64,000 nucleotides of DNA from Gordionus sp. m RMFG-2023 (Eukaryota; Nematomorpha; Gordioida; Chordodea; Parachordodidae). The stretch's first letter is position 1. The number at the start of each line of letters is the position of its first letter. The position numbers and the translations under genes were made by a program. The notes under the pieces were generated by a model. That model ran no database searches. It saw only the letters and a program-made list of their open reading frames with translations, and was not told where the DNA came from. The stretch is taken from the NCBI RefSeq assembly GCF_954871325.1, contig NC_088775.1, forward strand, positions 5,319,475 to 5,383,474. The letters are read 5' to 3'. This document shows, in pieces, positions 51,401-62,120 of the stretch.

Positions 51401-53238
51401 ATATCTCAAAGCACCAACCATGAGAAGATAGAAACAAATTATAAACGCAACATATTTTGTTATTCCTGCGAGGACTACACCGATATTTGGATAGATATGA
51501 CAGATCAAGTGCATCAATTCGAGTCCAAATGCTCGCAATGTCGAAACCCCTTTATATTTTCCTTTCTGAGTTTTGGTAATAAAGGGCTACGATTTAGAAT
51601 TTTCATATGCATGTATTTAGAATGTATAACTGCCCATCAAACTTAGAAGTGAATCAGCTATGGTAGGGTTAAAATATTACTTTATTGGGAAGTTTGTCTT
51701 TGTTATTGGTAAGGGATTTACCCATTTTATTTCTTAAATTTCGGATTGGCGCCGATTATTCATCTACTATAAAATAGATTTGGGTTATATAATATAACAT
51801 TTTTGAAGCATTATTATATAGTCAATGCTAGTTTTAATATTGATTTATATTTTAAATACTTACGACAATCTAAAATATGATAGCTTTTGGGTAAATATCA
51901 ATAAACGTAATTAAAATATAGTCTTAAAGAGTATTTAATGAGTTATAACTTGTAAGTACAATGAAAAAAAATGTATGATTGGTGATCTCAGAAATACGTA
52001 ATTGAAATGAAACCTATAAATTTTTATTTTTTAAAAATATATTTGTATATCTTTTATGTTATTATAGAAATATTGCCATTAGCCCTTATATATGCTATCA
52101 ATGAAGACGATTTAAAAATTACTAATAATGATGGTAATAATAATAGCAAACATGCCTATAAACTCCAAGAAATTGACAAAATGCTTAAATCTGGCGAAGT
52201 TTTTGAGGTAGCGAACGATTATTGTACTTTGAATGATAATAATAGCGTTAAAAATCACGATAACTTTTATTACTTTAAAAATGCTTTGCCGGATATATCT
52301 ATCACTCAATGTAATCGATGCTATAAGGTAACGCATAATATATTTTATCTAAACCTGTACACCGTTTTGTTAAACAACCCGATTAAGACTTTATCCAAAA
52401 TATTATTATGTAAACATGGAGATTTTGCTCATAAATGAGTTTGGAGGGACTGTTTGTACATAATATTATTTTGGCTAAGCTCTTAATCGGGCAGTTTTCA
52501 AGCTGTTTAACAACACTAACGTACACAGTTTTGTAAAGGATATGATTTAAATCCTGAGATGAAAATTATTAATAATTATTGGGTTTATAGATTAAAAATT
52601 TTGAAGCTTACTTGCAAGGGAATTTCGTTTTACTTGAAACTATTGTCATAATATCCTTATAAAAAATTTCTTACGCCTGAATTTATAGTTAACGGGCTTT
52701 CTTCAAACGTCGCTCTATTTAACACAGAGTTATTACGGCTGATTCAGTTTTGAAAACTAATTATAGTTATATCTAAAATAGAGATAATTATTTTATATAA
52801 TATTTAAGAAAAATAATATTCCTTTTACCAAATTTTATTAACGCATCACAACATGCGTTTTTCAAAGCTACATGCTTATAGATACATACCTATTTTTTGG
52901 TTTTATTTTGTAATAACGCTGCGTTAAATAATGCAACGCTTGAAAAAAAAACGCCTTTATTGTAAATGCGGCTCTAGATCTAATATAAAATCAGACAAAC
53001 AATTCAATTAAAACCCAGATTTTAAATTATAAAAAATAACTAAGCAAATCCATCATATATTAAATAGCTAATCATACAATATCTCCCTCCTTTCAAAATA
53101 TTTTCATGTTTTTTTTAGATAATTCAATATTTATTATTTATTTATATCAAGATGTTTTATTCCGAAGAATGGGAATTTCACATTATTCAATATAGAGAAT
53201 GTCCCTTTTGCAGAGTGCCCATTAAACATCCTCCTTGA
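38407..53238 (+). CDS. IFT122: IFT122, intraflagellar transport complex A subunit
   Basis: IFT122 is a WD40/TPR subunit of the IFT-A complex, which drives retrograde transport in cilia. Twenty-three exons join in phase, giving about 1,415 residues (vertebrate forms about 1,240): 38407-38575, 38615-38738, 38778-38854, 38895-39025, 39068-39135, 39182-39245, 42202-42374, 42464-42533, 42795-42939, 43344-43402, 44072-44461, 45149-45457, 46631-46810, 46928-47058, 47221-47515, 48015-48238, 48776-49275, 49488-49637, 50117-50196, 50804-51105, 51316-51575, 52068-52327, 53152-53238. Aligned by eye with the human protein as remembered: SGSIDKVVIQW, CSSTEYG+LW and NDVLVALN in the first propeller; KCRDVITNVALYRNKL and LHYRIVERHV at the second; TPR-like helices (SDLRAALKCLAF, DREKEPRKLL, CYRDVSYYYNVLA); and C-terminal zinc-ribbon pairs CYSC/CSQC and CNRC/CPFC. 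The start is the first in-frame ATG. Residues 490-590 and 770-850 align poorly. Confidence 0.9.
39598..39745. mobile_element. hAT-type MITE in IFT122 intron 6
   Basis: It begins TAGTGTTGTTAGATGCC and ends AAGCCATTTAACAACACA, with family interior words (AACATCTATAAGCAAAATCTT, GGGTTAGCCATTTTTAAAA). At about 148 bp it is internally shortened relative to the 222-bp copy at 60965-61186. Confidence 0.6.
40706..40888. mobile_element. hAT-type MITE in IFT122 intron 6
   Basis: It begins TAGTGTTGTGTTAAATGGCT and ends GAACCGTTTAACAACACT, with interior TTACGCAAGCCTGAAGATTT and AGGCAATATTTTTCTGGC. It is a near-complete family member of about 183 bp. No convincing target duplication remains. Confidence 0.65.
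41832..41990 (-). mobile_element. tRNA-derived SINE copy in IFT122 intron 6
   Basis: On the minus strand it carries A-box TAGCCTAGTCGG and a perfect B-box GGGTTCGAATCC, spaced as in tRNAs. The CTGG/CCAG T-stem is intact, but the acceptor stem does not pair. Downstream body words match the copy at 28580-28795. The perfect boxes make it the least decayed copy. It lies antisense to IFT122. Confidence 0.7.
43734..43918. mobile_element. Second MITE family (CAGAGACCTGCAGG ends) in IFT122 intron 10
   Basis: The left end is CAGAGATCTGCAGAGG and the right end CAGGCCTGTAGGTCTCTG; they pair as inverted repeats with few mismatches. The flanks ATATATAT (43726-43733) and ATATACAT (43919-43926) match at 7 of 8 positions, fitting an 8-bp hAT-type target duplication. 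Inside are GCCCGGCCC words in inverted arrangement. GC-richer relatives lie at 446-615, 12242-12290, 43670-43700 and in intron 11 (about 44590-44665, 44955-45080). Confidence 0.65.
44590..45080. repeat. Decayed GC-rich repeat pieces in IFT122 intron 11
   Basis: CCAGACCTGG (about 44601 and 44967), CGGGCCAGGC and CGGGCCGGGTTTGAATATTT resemble the interior and ends of the 43734-43918 MITE. The sequence ends TTCAAGTCTCTGATCTA, similar to that family's right end. Probably two or more old copies. Confidence 0.4.
52440..52518. mobile_element. MITE remnant in the last IFT122 intron
   Basis: Only the right end of the TAGTGTTG family survives (TTTTGGCTAAGCTCTTAATC, then AGCTGTTTAACAACACTA). The rest of the 824-bp intron has no recognisable structure. 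Confidence 0.5.
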
Positions 53239-54075
53239 AGTTTTTATGTGGAAAATAATATATTTATTTTTTAAATAAATGATTGTTATATTTTGTATAT
53301 TAAATATAATTTTTATATCTTCTATTATATAATGTTTTTTTTTATATGAAAAAAAATTTTAAAGGGCGGAAGTTTCGGCAATATTTTTTATTCGATTCAT
53401 TTTTTTAGTCTCACTTGACAATGATATTTGCCAATATTTTGTCCCAATTTTTTTTAAACCTCAACGTTGCATTTATAGTAAGCGCGATTTGCTCAAGCGA
53501 TGCAAAATAACAGCGATAATATTTTTTATAATACGTAATAGCTGTCGTGATTTTTCTCATTTCGCTCAGTACTTATGAATTTATCGATATCAGCAGAGTT
53601 GTTAAAATTACGCGATTTCAGCTCTATGCCTTTTAGAGCTGACAAGCAACAGAGCTACGCTAGGTTTTCCTAAATTCCATCAAACTATATTTATATAGGG
53701 GGAAAAATGATGACTCCTTCCACCTTTTTAGGCAAACCACATGTATTTGTTCTCACAATAGTCCTAGGACATTTCGTAAACGCCTATTGGCTAAGATAAA
53801 AAGAATTGGGCAAAGCAAAAGCCTTTACCCGAGAAGTGCATATACCTAATTACTTTATGGAGAAGGGTTATTTTAATTTTAAACGCTTATGTTAGATAAG
53901 TACCCCGGTGATGTTGATGTTAGTATTATGAATAAATTGAAAGTCTTGGCATGTTGATCATTATTTGCATTTTTTATTTTAGCTGGTGTAGAAAAGTTAT
54001 TTGTTGATTTTGGTGGTATGAATTGATTGGTATGTTAGCACAGAATTCCATATTAAATTTATATAATCTCGATTA
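53239..54075. other. Gap between IFT122 and a hAT element
   Basis: The IFT122 3' flank contains AATATATTTATTTTTTAAATAAATG just after the stop, with AATAAA-like words that could serve polyadenylation. Nothing else is recognised. Confidence 0.4.
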
Positions 54076-55862
54076 CAGTGACGAAGTGTCAAGTTTACTA
54101 CTAGGGAAGCAATCAAAAAAAAAAAATTATTTTTATTTTAGTCAAACTCAAACCATAAAAACATTAAGATTTATAAATAAGTGGTATTCGTCTTTGTTTT
54201 TGAGTAAAATGATCAAGTACTGCATTATAAAAGTTTAGATTTTAAATTTTTTTATAATTTTTTTTCAATCGAAATTAAAGATAGATTCGATAATCGATTT
54301 TGGCTCATCCTGTTTCTGCAATAAGATTTGATTCTTTTTAAAGATGAAAAACTCTGTTCTGCACTAGCTGTTGTTGAAGCCAAAGTTAAGATGAATTTGC
54401 ATAATTTAAAAAACTCTTTAAAACTTTTCATCAAATCGGTGCATATTAAAATTCAAGTATTTCATTAACATTCTTTTTATATTCAACATCCCGAAACACT
54501 ACCTTTAATTCGGTTTCCAGCTTGAAGTCGAAAAATTGAGAATAAATGTCGTTAAAATTATCTAATAACTATTTTGGGAAATTGATTATTTGAAATTTAC
54601 TAATATCTAACAATTCGACGAATTTAATATTTTTTGGTGTAAGACATATGAAATAGAATTAATCAAATCATTTTGAATATTGCTTGATAGTACAATAAAA
54701 ACTGCACTATTTCTAAATAATGTTTCAATAGTAAATTTTCTTCCGCGAGTAAATAAATTAATACAATATTATTTACTGAATTAGAAGATTCATCATCACC
54801 ACTGAATACGAGCTCCTGAATTCCAAGAAAACATATAGAGTTGATCAATATTTCTCTATTTGATTTGACTTAGAATTATGCTCTTCGATTGATATTTTGC
54901 GCATCGAATCTATTATATTTTCAATACGATTTTGGCCAAATGTTTTTCATTGAATCATCGACTGCAAATGAGCGGTTGATTATTTGCCGTTTAACTGCCT
55001 TTGAAAAAATATTCATATCCGAAAATCCTTTATCATTGCAAGCATTTTTTCCTTTGGGAATAATAGGCATGACCAACAATATAGAGAATTAGAAAATTCA
55101 CATCCAGTTAGTTATCCATTCATATTTTTCATATTTATCGATAGAAAAAGTTTTGATTTCTTTTTTTAAGTTTTGTAAAATTGGTTTTGGTTTTCCTTTT
55201 TCAATAATCAATTTTTTCGCATCAAAATTTCTTGAGCTAAATGATAATGTTAATAAATTTTCAATAATACAATTACAATTATTAAACATTAATTAAAGAT
55301 AAAAAACGAAAAATTTTTTAGTTTAAAAAAGTAAAGGAAAAAATATATAAAATAAATTCTTACTCTTTTATTTATTAAAAAATAAGCATTTTTTTATTTG
55401 CTTCCCCAATGCTTATTTTTTAATGGTAAAATTACACAATACCATGTCAAGATTTTCTCTTTATTTATTAAAATAAATAAGCAATATTAAATTTGCTTCC
55501 CTCATGTATATTTTCATAGTAAAAATGATAGTAAATTTTTTAACGTATAAAAATAATAGTAACTTTTTTAACGTATAAAAATAATAGTATTTCTTAATAT
55601 ACTAAAAATAATATTATTTTTTTAACGTTATAAAAATTATATTAATCTTTTTAACGTTATAAAAATTATATTAAACTTTTTAACGTTATAAAAATTATAT
55701 TAATCATTTTAAAGTTATAAAAATTATATTAATTTTTTTAACAAAGTCAGTTTAGTTTATTTAGCATATTACAAAGATTATATAAAGTTTATTTAAAAAT
55801 TTTGTAAGAAAAATTTCAAGGGAAGCAATGCTTCCCTTGCTTCTATTGACCCTTCGTCACTG
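54076..55862 (-). mobile_element. hAT element (DUF4371/ZMYM type) with TIRs and target duplication
   Basis: The left terminus CAGTGACGAAGTGTCAAG at 54076 and the right terminus TTGACCCTTCGTCACTG ending at 55862 are inverted repeats. Both are followed inward by GGAAGCAA words. The flanks CTCGATTA (54068-54075) and CTCAATTA (55863-55870) match at 7 of 8, the 8-bp duplication expected of hAT. Transposase remnants lie on the minus strand: ICFLGIQELVFSGDDESS (the R-G-H/D-D region) near 54780-54848, and the dimerisation domain with TLASTTASAEQSFSSLKRIK at about 54290-54410. Between them most of the protein is deleted and several stops and frame changes occur, so it is a non-autonomous derivative. 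A series of about 40-bp repeats (TTTTTAACGTTATAAAAATT) lies at 55520-55740. Confidence 0.85.
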
Positions 55863-56209
55863 CTCAATTATATTTTGGTAACATTTCTTGAAAAAGAAAT
55901 AACGTGACCGTTTGCTGAGATGCTTATTTTATATTCTAAGATTTAATGTATCATACATTTAATTCAAATTTATCCTAAATGAATAAAAATTTTATATATA
56001 TTATTTAACTTTTAACCTTTCTTACAAACAAAATTGTTTTAACTTATCAATTGATCAAATTCTATATCCTTATGCACTGGAAAACCGAACTCCTATTTTT
56101 AATAAATGAGATAATTTCACATAGTATAATTTATAACATTCATTTATTTAAACATGTACATTCACAATTTGGTTATGAAATTACATTATATGATTGATGC
56201 TATCTATAT

Positions 56210-57151
56210 GTGTTAGGAGTTAATCTTACATATTATTATATTTATCATAAATATTTATATATATAATCATAATAAAATTGTAATTACTACATTTTACATT
56301 CGTTGAAAGAAAGCCTACATTTCCCTCCTAGAGGCATCCACCACTTATAGTTTCTCCTAAAAAATTCTCTCCTTGGTCATCTTTACCATGTTGTGTTTTT
56401 TTAACATCCATTCTTCTCCCTAATTAAAATTTTGATCTCTCAAAAGAGCATCAATATTAGCTGTTGGTAAGTTCGATTTCGCCTAGAGTATCAATATCAT
56501 TTCCCTTGTTGATTGATCTCCCATTGGAGTACGTTATCGAGGCCTTTGTATTCTTAATCTCCCACCGGAGTATCGTTATCAAGTCCATTGTATATTAGTC
56601 GACATTATGAAGGGAACCGTTATCCTATAACTGGCCAAGAGATCGCTATCATCCTTGGATGGCCATTAGGTCACTGTTATCTAGAGCTGGCCAAGAGATC
56701 GTTAACATTCTAGGATGGCCCATGTATAATTTTAGATCTGGCTACGAAATCGCTATCATCCTTGGATGGCTCATGAGATAATCCATATCCCTACATCGTA
56801 TATAAAGTAGTCCTTTAACCCAAATACAGCTACTTCTGGCTCGTGTAAGCCTGCATAGGTCACATGATAAGGGATTCCAACGTCCTTATATATTTATGTC
56901 TTAATAAGCCAGATATCTGTTATAACCTTGTATATTTTTTTTATTGGGATTATTGATTTAATTTTAAAATGTTGTTGAAAATATGAAATAATATTTTTTT
57001 TATTTTGTGTTGTAGAAAAATTATTATCAATATTCGATTTTTTTATTTTATAAAATCATTATTCGATTTTGTTATTTTATAAAAAAAGTTATTTTTGTTT
57101 GTAAAATATATAATAAAGAATTATTTTATCTGAGTTTAGCATTCACAACAA
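56210..57151. mobile_element. Candidate solo LTR of an unidentified retroelement (fossil)
   Basis: This block is much richer in G+C than its surroundings between 56310 and 56930. It holds short internal tandem repeats: CTGGCCAAGAGATCGCTATC with GGATGGCC about three times (period about 55 bp), and ATCTCCCA.{2}GGAGTA twice (period about 45 bp). A TATA-like GTATATAAAGTAG near 56800 is followed by T-rich and AATAAAG words near 57110. It could be framed TGTTAGG...CACAACA. No matching target duplication and no coding part were found, so the assignment is tentative. Confidence 0.35.
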
Positions 57152-57513
57152 TTTATATTCGTTAGCAGTTGCATCAATTTCTCAGTTTTTTAGTCGCAAC
57201 AATTTCTCAGTTTTTCAGTCGCTACAGTATGTTTATCAGTATCCATCCCAATGTCTACATTAGCCATAGATAAACCAATTTCCATGTTTTCCCAAATAAT
57301 GTTCATTTCACTATGAGTAATTTCCATCACTAACCATATTTCCATAAGTGATAGATTGATTTCACCATATTTTCATATACAGCAAATGATTGTTAAAATA
57401 TTATAAACAGATTTGCCAAAATTATTCAGCCATTAATAATAATTTTTTATATACTCATTTAATAATTTTCATATGAACTTTTGCAATTTTGTTAAAACTA
57501 GTTAGCTATCAGC

Positions 57514-58097
57514 ATGAATAACATTTGTACCAAATTAACTATTTTATATAATTTTATGCAAAGGCTAATTTATAGAGCATCTTTTAAAATAATATCTCAA
57601 AATAAAGAAAACAAATCTCTGATAGTAAAATGTTTGCCATGTCTACCAAAAATACGAAAATTTCAGCTGCAAAAACATTTAAAAGGTATAGATACTAAAT
57701 AAGTGTTTACAATTGTTATTTTAAGTTTTATGAGCAAACATCAAACACTGTTGATAAAAATAAAAAAGGGGAAGGATAATAAATCATTAAAAAAATATTG
57801 GACTAGGTTCAATATCCACTAATATTTTTGCCAAGAGACCTCAGACTTTAACCCAAACCCATTTTGATAATTTAATAACTTCTTTTATTATAGCTGGCAT
57901 TCAGCCATATTCAATTGTTGAAAATCCTTCTTATTTTTTTAAATAAATTTTTGAAAAATGAACGTCCAGATTTTGGTATTTTTAAAGAGTATACTGATAT
58001 AAAATTGTTATTCATAAAATATAGCACCACAAAATATATCTTTAAAGATAAACGAGGATATCTTAATGACCAAAATTTTGAAAATATATTTTACTGA
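57514..58097 (+). mobile_element. hAT transposase scrap with BED finger
   Basis: A BED-like finger (VKCLPCLPKIRKF then LQKHLKG) is followed, in other frames, by FIIAGIQPYSIVENPSYFF. That is the conserved stretch after the BED finger in ZBED/hAT transposases (the I....QPFSIVE motif). Several frame changes separate the pieces and no catalytic core or dimerisation domain follows. Just upstream (57178-57235) CAACAATTTCTCAGTTTTT recurs in tandem. Confidence 0.55.
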
Positions 58098-58228
58098 AAT
58101 CTAATAATTATTTATAATCATTTAATCATATATATTTTATTATATTAAAATCTAAAAATCTTGATAAATGTGACATCGAATCAATAAATTTTAGGCCATT
58201 ATTTCTAATTTATAGCAAACCTAATATG

Positions 58229-58387
58229 AGAGTAATAAAAATTGTATCTGTGTTTAGATACATTTTTAAATTTGTATCTATATCTAGATAATTTTTACTA
58301 TGTATCTATATTTGTATCTAGATAACATTTTAGACGATGTATCTCACCTATATCTAGATCGATTTAAAATGTATCTTTCTCTACCTG
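58229..58387. repeat. Palindromic GTATCTAGATAC-type repeat upstream of TTI2
   Basis: The words GTATCTGTGTTTAGATACA, GTATCTATATCTAGATAA, GTATCTATATTTGTATC and ATATCTAGATC form a cluster of overlapping near-palindromes over about 150 bp. It may be a small MITE. It ends 45 bp before the TTI2 start codon, so it overlaps the likely promoter region. Confidence 0.5.
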
Positions 58388-58432
58388 TATGCCAAGAGAT
58401 AATGTTCATTTATCATCTTTTAATGTTAGGTC

Positions 58433-59962
58433 ATGGATATTTTGAAAATGATAACCGCATGTTTATCAGAAGATGAAAAATATAAGAAATTTGAATTATT
58501 ACTAGCTTTGATATCAGATAATATCAATAAAAAAGAATCAATAAGTCAACAAGATTTAAAATGTTTGATTATTTCTATAAATGATAATCTCTGTATATAT
58601 GATTTTGTTCTAAAATCAAGTGAAATCACATCCATATTCAAAATTAATTCACAGCTTATTCAAATGGTAGATGGATTATATTTTGACAATGATATTAAAA
58701 TTAGTATTATAAAACCACTAATAGTGTATCTTTCATTGGTTGACGATGAGCTACTATATGATGAAAATAACAATTTTATAAATGCTCTCTATACAAAATA
58801 TGAATGTAAAAGTTTAAACAATTTATTATTAGCATATATATGTGATGGGAAGACTATTACAGATAATATATTGCAAATATTTAAACCAGCTATTAATATA
58901 TTTTGGGATTCCAATCAAATTTTATATAAATGTATATTTAACATGACCAAAGTTACTACCTTTAGCAAAAATCAGTTACTTATATTATTGGCTATAATTT
59001 TAAAGTTAGATGATGATTTTGATATTAAAAATCAACTTAAATGTATAAACATTATTGAATCTATTATTGACAAAAATGTAAATAGAATTTGATATTTGAT
59101 ATATGTTATGTTGTTACATAGTCTGAAAATTTGTTGAAGCATGACTTAATTGATATTGTTATGGATAAAATTGATACATGGATATATTCTAGAGATGCAT
59201 TGCTATTAAAATCATTATATCCTTGTCTGGTAATGATATTTAAAAAAATTCCTATGGATAAACTAGCAGTATAATTTAATTTTCACATTTTACATTAAAA
59301 ATTTTTAAAAAAGTGGACTGATAATGATAAGTATTTAAATATTATCATAGATCAATTAGATTTTGAGACAAATTTGGACATAAAAAGTTCTTACATATTT
59401 GGAATATTATGCTTTTTACAAATAATGGAAAATACATCAGCAAAACATTTTAAAGTTTTGAATATATTTTTAATTTAATTGTCATTTTATTCAGAAACTT
59501 ATACCTTGCTTGTATTGCCAACTTGAAAACATAATTTATTTTCAAAATAATATGAGATATAATCTATTTAAATTGATAGGATTGGTATTAAAATATATTA
59601 TAATCCATTTCAAAACTGAATTATTGCATATTGATCAGTAAATTAATATTATACCCATTTCTTATTTGATAAAAATATATAGTGAGTATTTTTTAATTAC
59701 ATTAAAAACATTTGCTCAAAAATTATTTACAACAATAATTGAAATGGAATATGAAAAAAGTGAAAATGATATGGAAACTAATTTTATGGAATCAAAACCA
59801 CTTCTGAACTACCTTGCTGAAATTCTATCCATTATATGCAGCAACAATAGTGAATATATTAGTGAACTCCTTTATATTAAGGATCACCCTAATTTATATG
59901 GGGAAAATTGTTCATACGTTGCACAAATTTTATATAATAAATTTAATAAAGACAATATTTGA
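58433..59962 (+). CDS. TTI2: TTI2, TELO2-interacting protein 2
   Basis: TTI2 is an alpha-helical HEAT-like protein. With TELO2 and TTI1 it forms the TTT complex, which works with HSP90 to stabilise PI3K-related kinases such as mTOR, ATM and ATR. Five exons join in phase: 58433-59077, 59122-59268, 59314-59454, 59495-59637 and 59683-59962. Introns are 44, 45, 40 and 45 bp. The product is 451 residues (human about 508). The match is moderate but co-linear with the human protein as remembered: LDDDFDIKNQLKCINIIES aligns with the DDYQTENK..GV.CL.H segment, then the LLKHDL...V...I and L...LYPCLVMIF helices follow. The C-terminal YLAEILSIICSNNSEYI lies where TTI2 has its last helices. The start is the first ATG after an in-frame stop. 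Expression and function are not testable here. Another HEAT-type protein is the main alternative. Confidence 0.7.
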
Positions 59963-60668
59963 TGCCCATATTTATTTATTTTTTAAAATTTAAAATAACA
60001 CAAAATATCATTGAATTTTTAACTGATTCGATAACTGGTATTGGTTACTGTTTCAATTTTGATCCAATCCATTATCAGAAAATAGTGAATTGGTACAGCC
60101 TTAAAAATTTCTCAAATTTCACCTGTATTTTTCAAGCAATATAAAGAGCAACTATTGGTTGTGGTTGCTACAATACAAGGTCCATAGCAGTCTCTTTTCC
60201 CTGGCCTTATGATGAAGCCCTTTTTTATATAAAATAACTTCTTTTTTTCTCTTTTATACTATTTTATTTATACATCATAGAATCACATGGGCTTTGATAT
60301 AATCAAGATTTTCTAACTTTTGTTATAATTTTTTCTCTTATCAAATTATTTAACAATGTACACGTATAATAGAGTGATTTTTTCTCCCAGGTTTGAGTCT
60401 GACAAATCTGCCCAAATTTCTTATGAAAACTAACTCAACTGTTTCAAAAAATTAATTTTTTATAAAGAAAAAAAAAATAAATGCAAATAATTATTTATTT
60501 TTTTAACATCTATAATTTATTCAATTTATAACATAATTTATATATGTTCTATTATCAAATACTGAATCTATACTTATAAACGATATTACATTCTGGCTAT
60601 TCCATGTAAAATCACCTAGTGTTTTGGACAATTCTTTTCAGAATGAATGAAACTTTGTGTGATAGTTA
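59963..60668. other. TTI2 3' flank
   Basis: A 61-codon open frame directly follows the TTI2 stop (from 59959: NIIEFLTDSITGIGYCF). It has no splice link and is probably 3' UTR or chance. Downstream is AT-rich DNA. Confidence 0.35.
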
Positions 60669-60870
60669 ATGTGTTGTTAAACACCATGATTTAGACGATT
60701 CTAAATTAAGATTTTAGCTAAAATAATATTACACATGCCTCGAAATTTTGTTAATAGATGTTCAAACCTTTTTCGCTATTTAAAAACAAAATCTTAAGGA
60801 TTTTGTAAAAAAAAAATTGGCTAATACAATCGGGTTCACCGTTTTTTTTTAAAATCGAGACCTGTGTTTA
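60669..60870. mobile_element. Decayed MITE, TAGTGTTG family
   Basis: It begins GTGTTGTTAAACACC and contains family words (ATATTACACATGCCTCGAAA, TTAATAGATGTTCAAACC). The right end is poorly preserved. Confidence 0.5.
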
Positions 60871-60964
60871 ATGGCTTAAATTAACCAGAGAATATTGCTT
60901 TTATAGACTCCAACTCTCTAATTATTTATCATCTTAGCCCCTTAAAATTTTTTAAGGTTCCGTT

Positions 60965-61186
60965 TAGTGTTGATAAACAGCTCGTTTTGAGCCGATTTTA
61001 AATACGGCTAACTCAATATTTAATCTAGAATATTAATAAGCAAGTCTGAAGATTTTGTTTGTATTAGGAACAAAAGTTTGGACATCTATTAGCGAAATCT
61101 TAAGACTTAGGCAATATTTTTCTAACTAAAATATTGAGTTAGCCGTTTTTAAAAATCGGCTCAAAACGAGCCGTTTAACAACACTA
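60965..61186. mobile_element. Palindromic hAT-type MITE, complete
   Basis: This is the best copy of the family: 222 bp, starting TAGTGTTGATAAACAGCTCG and ending GAGCCGTTTAACAACACTA. The halves are inverted repeats over about 50 bp or more on each side, so the element would fold into a long hairpin. The flanks GTTCCGTT (60957-60964) and GTTGCGTT (61187-61194) match at 7 of 8, an 8-bp target duplication typical of hAT. No coding capacity; it must be moved by a transposase in trans. Confidence 0.85.
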
Positions 61187-61193
61187 GTTGCGT

Positions 61194-61330
61194 TAGTGTT
61201 GTTAAAACACCCGACTTTCGTCGATTTTTAAAAACGGCTCGATTGAGAGTTTAGCCATTATAATATTATGTAAGCCGGGAAAATTTTGCTCACAAGCTGA
61301 GAGGCTTGGATTTCATTGATTGAAATTAAC
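61194..61330. mobile_element. Left half of another MITE, abutting the complete copy
   Basis: It begins TAGTGTTGTTAAAACACCC at the last base of the neighbour's target duplication and runs through GTCGATTTTTAAAAACGGCT and AATATTATGTAAGCCGGG. The right half is missing. Confidence 0.6.
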
Positions 61331-61929
61331 AGCTGTGGGTACTCTATACATGCCTAAATGCATTACCGTTTAAATCAGATTTTTTTAAAATCCCAATACG
61401 ATATATATATATATATATAACATAATTTAAAGAATTAATCAAATCAAGATAGCATATTTGGGCTAGCACAATAATCTATTTGTGCTAGTATTTTGAAGTT
61501 TTATTTTTTTTTTCGAAAATATATATACCAGTAAAATTAAACAATTTATGTTTTTTGGGTGATTTAACCATAACATTCCTTATTTCATTCTCTTGCATAT
61601 TCCGAATCCGATCCATATATTCCCTCTAAATTCTCTTCAGCCTGTACGGCATACAACAATTACCCCTATCGCTATCTTGCCTGATATTTGACCCGGACAG
61701 TTTCCCACCCAGATCAGTTGGTCAATTTCAAAGTCACATTTCTTCTCCTTTTTTATTATGAAAATTTTTTTAGTAACAATAACTTGGATTTAATTATTAT
61801 TCATTTCTAAAGATCTACAATAGTTTGAATATTTTTCCTTAAAATCATTTGGGCTTATAGTTTTTGCGTAATTGTGTTCAGTGTATCTTGGATACGTTCT
61901 AATAATTTGAAGTAACCTAACGGTTAGCT
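61331..61929. other. Non-coding gap
   Basis: Contains an AT dinucleotide run near 61403-61420 and GC-richer sequence near 61640-61730. No gene or known repeat was recognised. Confidence 0.4.
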
Positions 61930-62120
61930 ATAATGCTCTTCAAACCATTTGCTAAACAAACCAAAAAAATTTTAAAATGCGGAATCACGCCATCGGTTCT
62001 GATATTCTGTATATCAATCCATTATATGTGAACCACCTAGATGGCTTAACGAAAAAATATGGTCCTTTCGGGAATCTAACGAATGCAAACAGAATACGGC
62101 TGAGATCCATATCATCAGGA
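61930..62120 (-). mobile_element. Weak SINE remnant
   Basis: On the plus strand CCATTTGCTAAACA, GGAATCACG and ATATTCTGTATATCAATCC occur in the same order as in the SINE at 28580-28795. They are followed by a ruined B-box region (GGGAATCTAACGAATGC). Confidence 0.35.
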
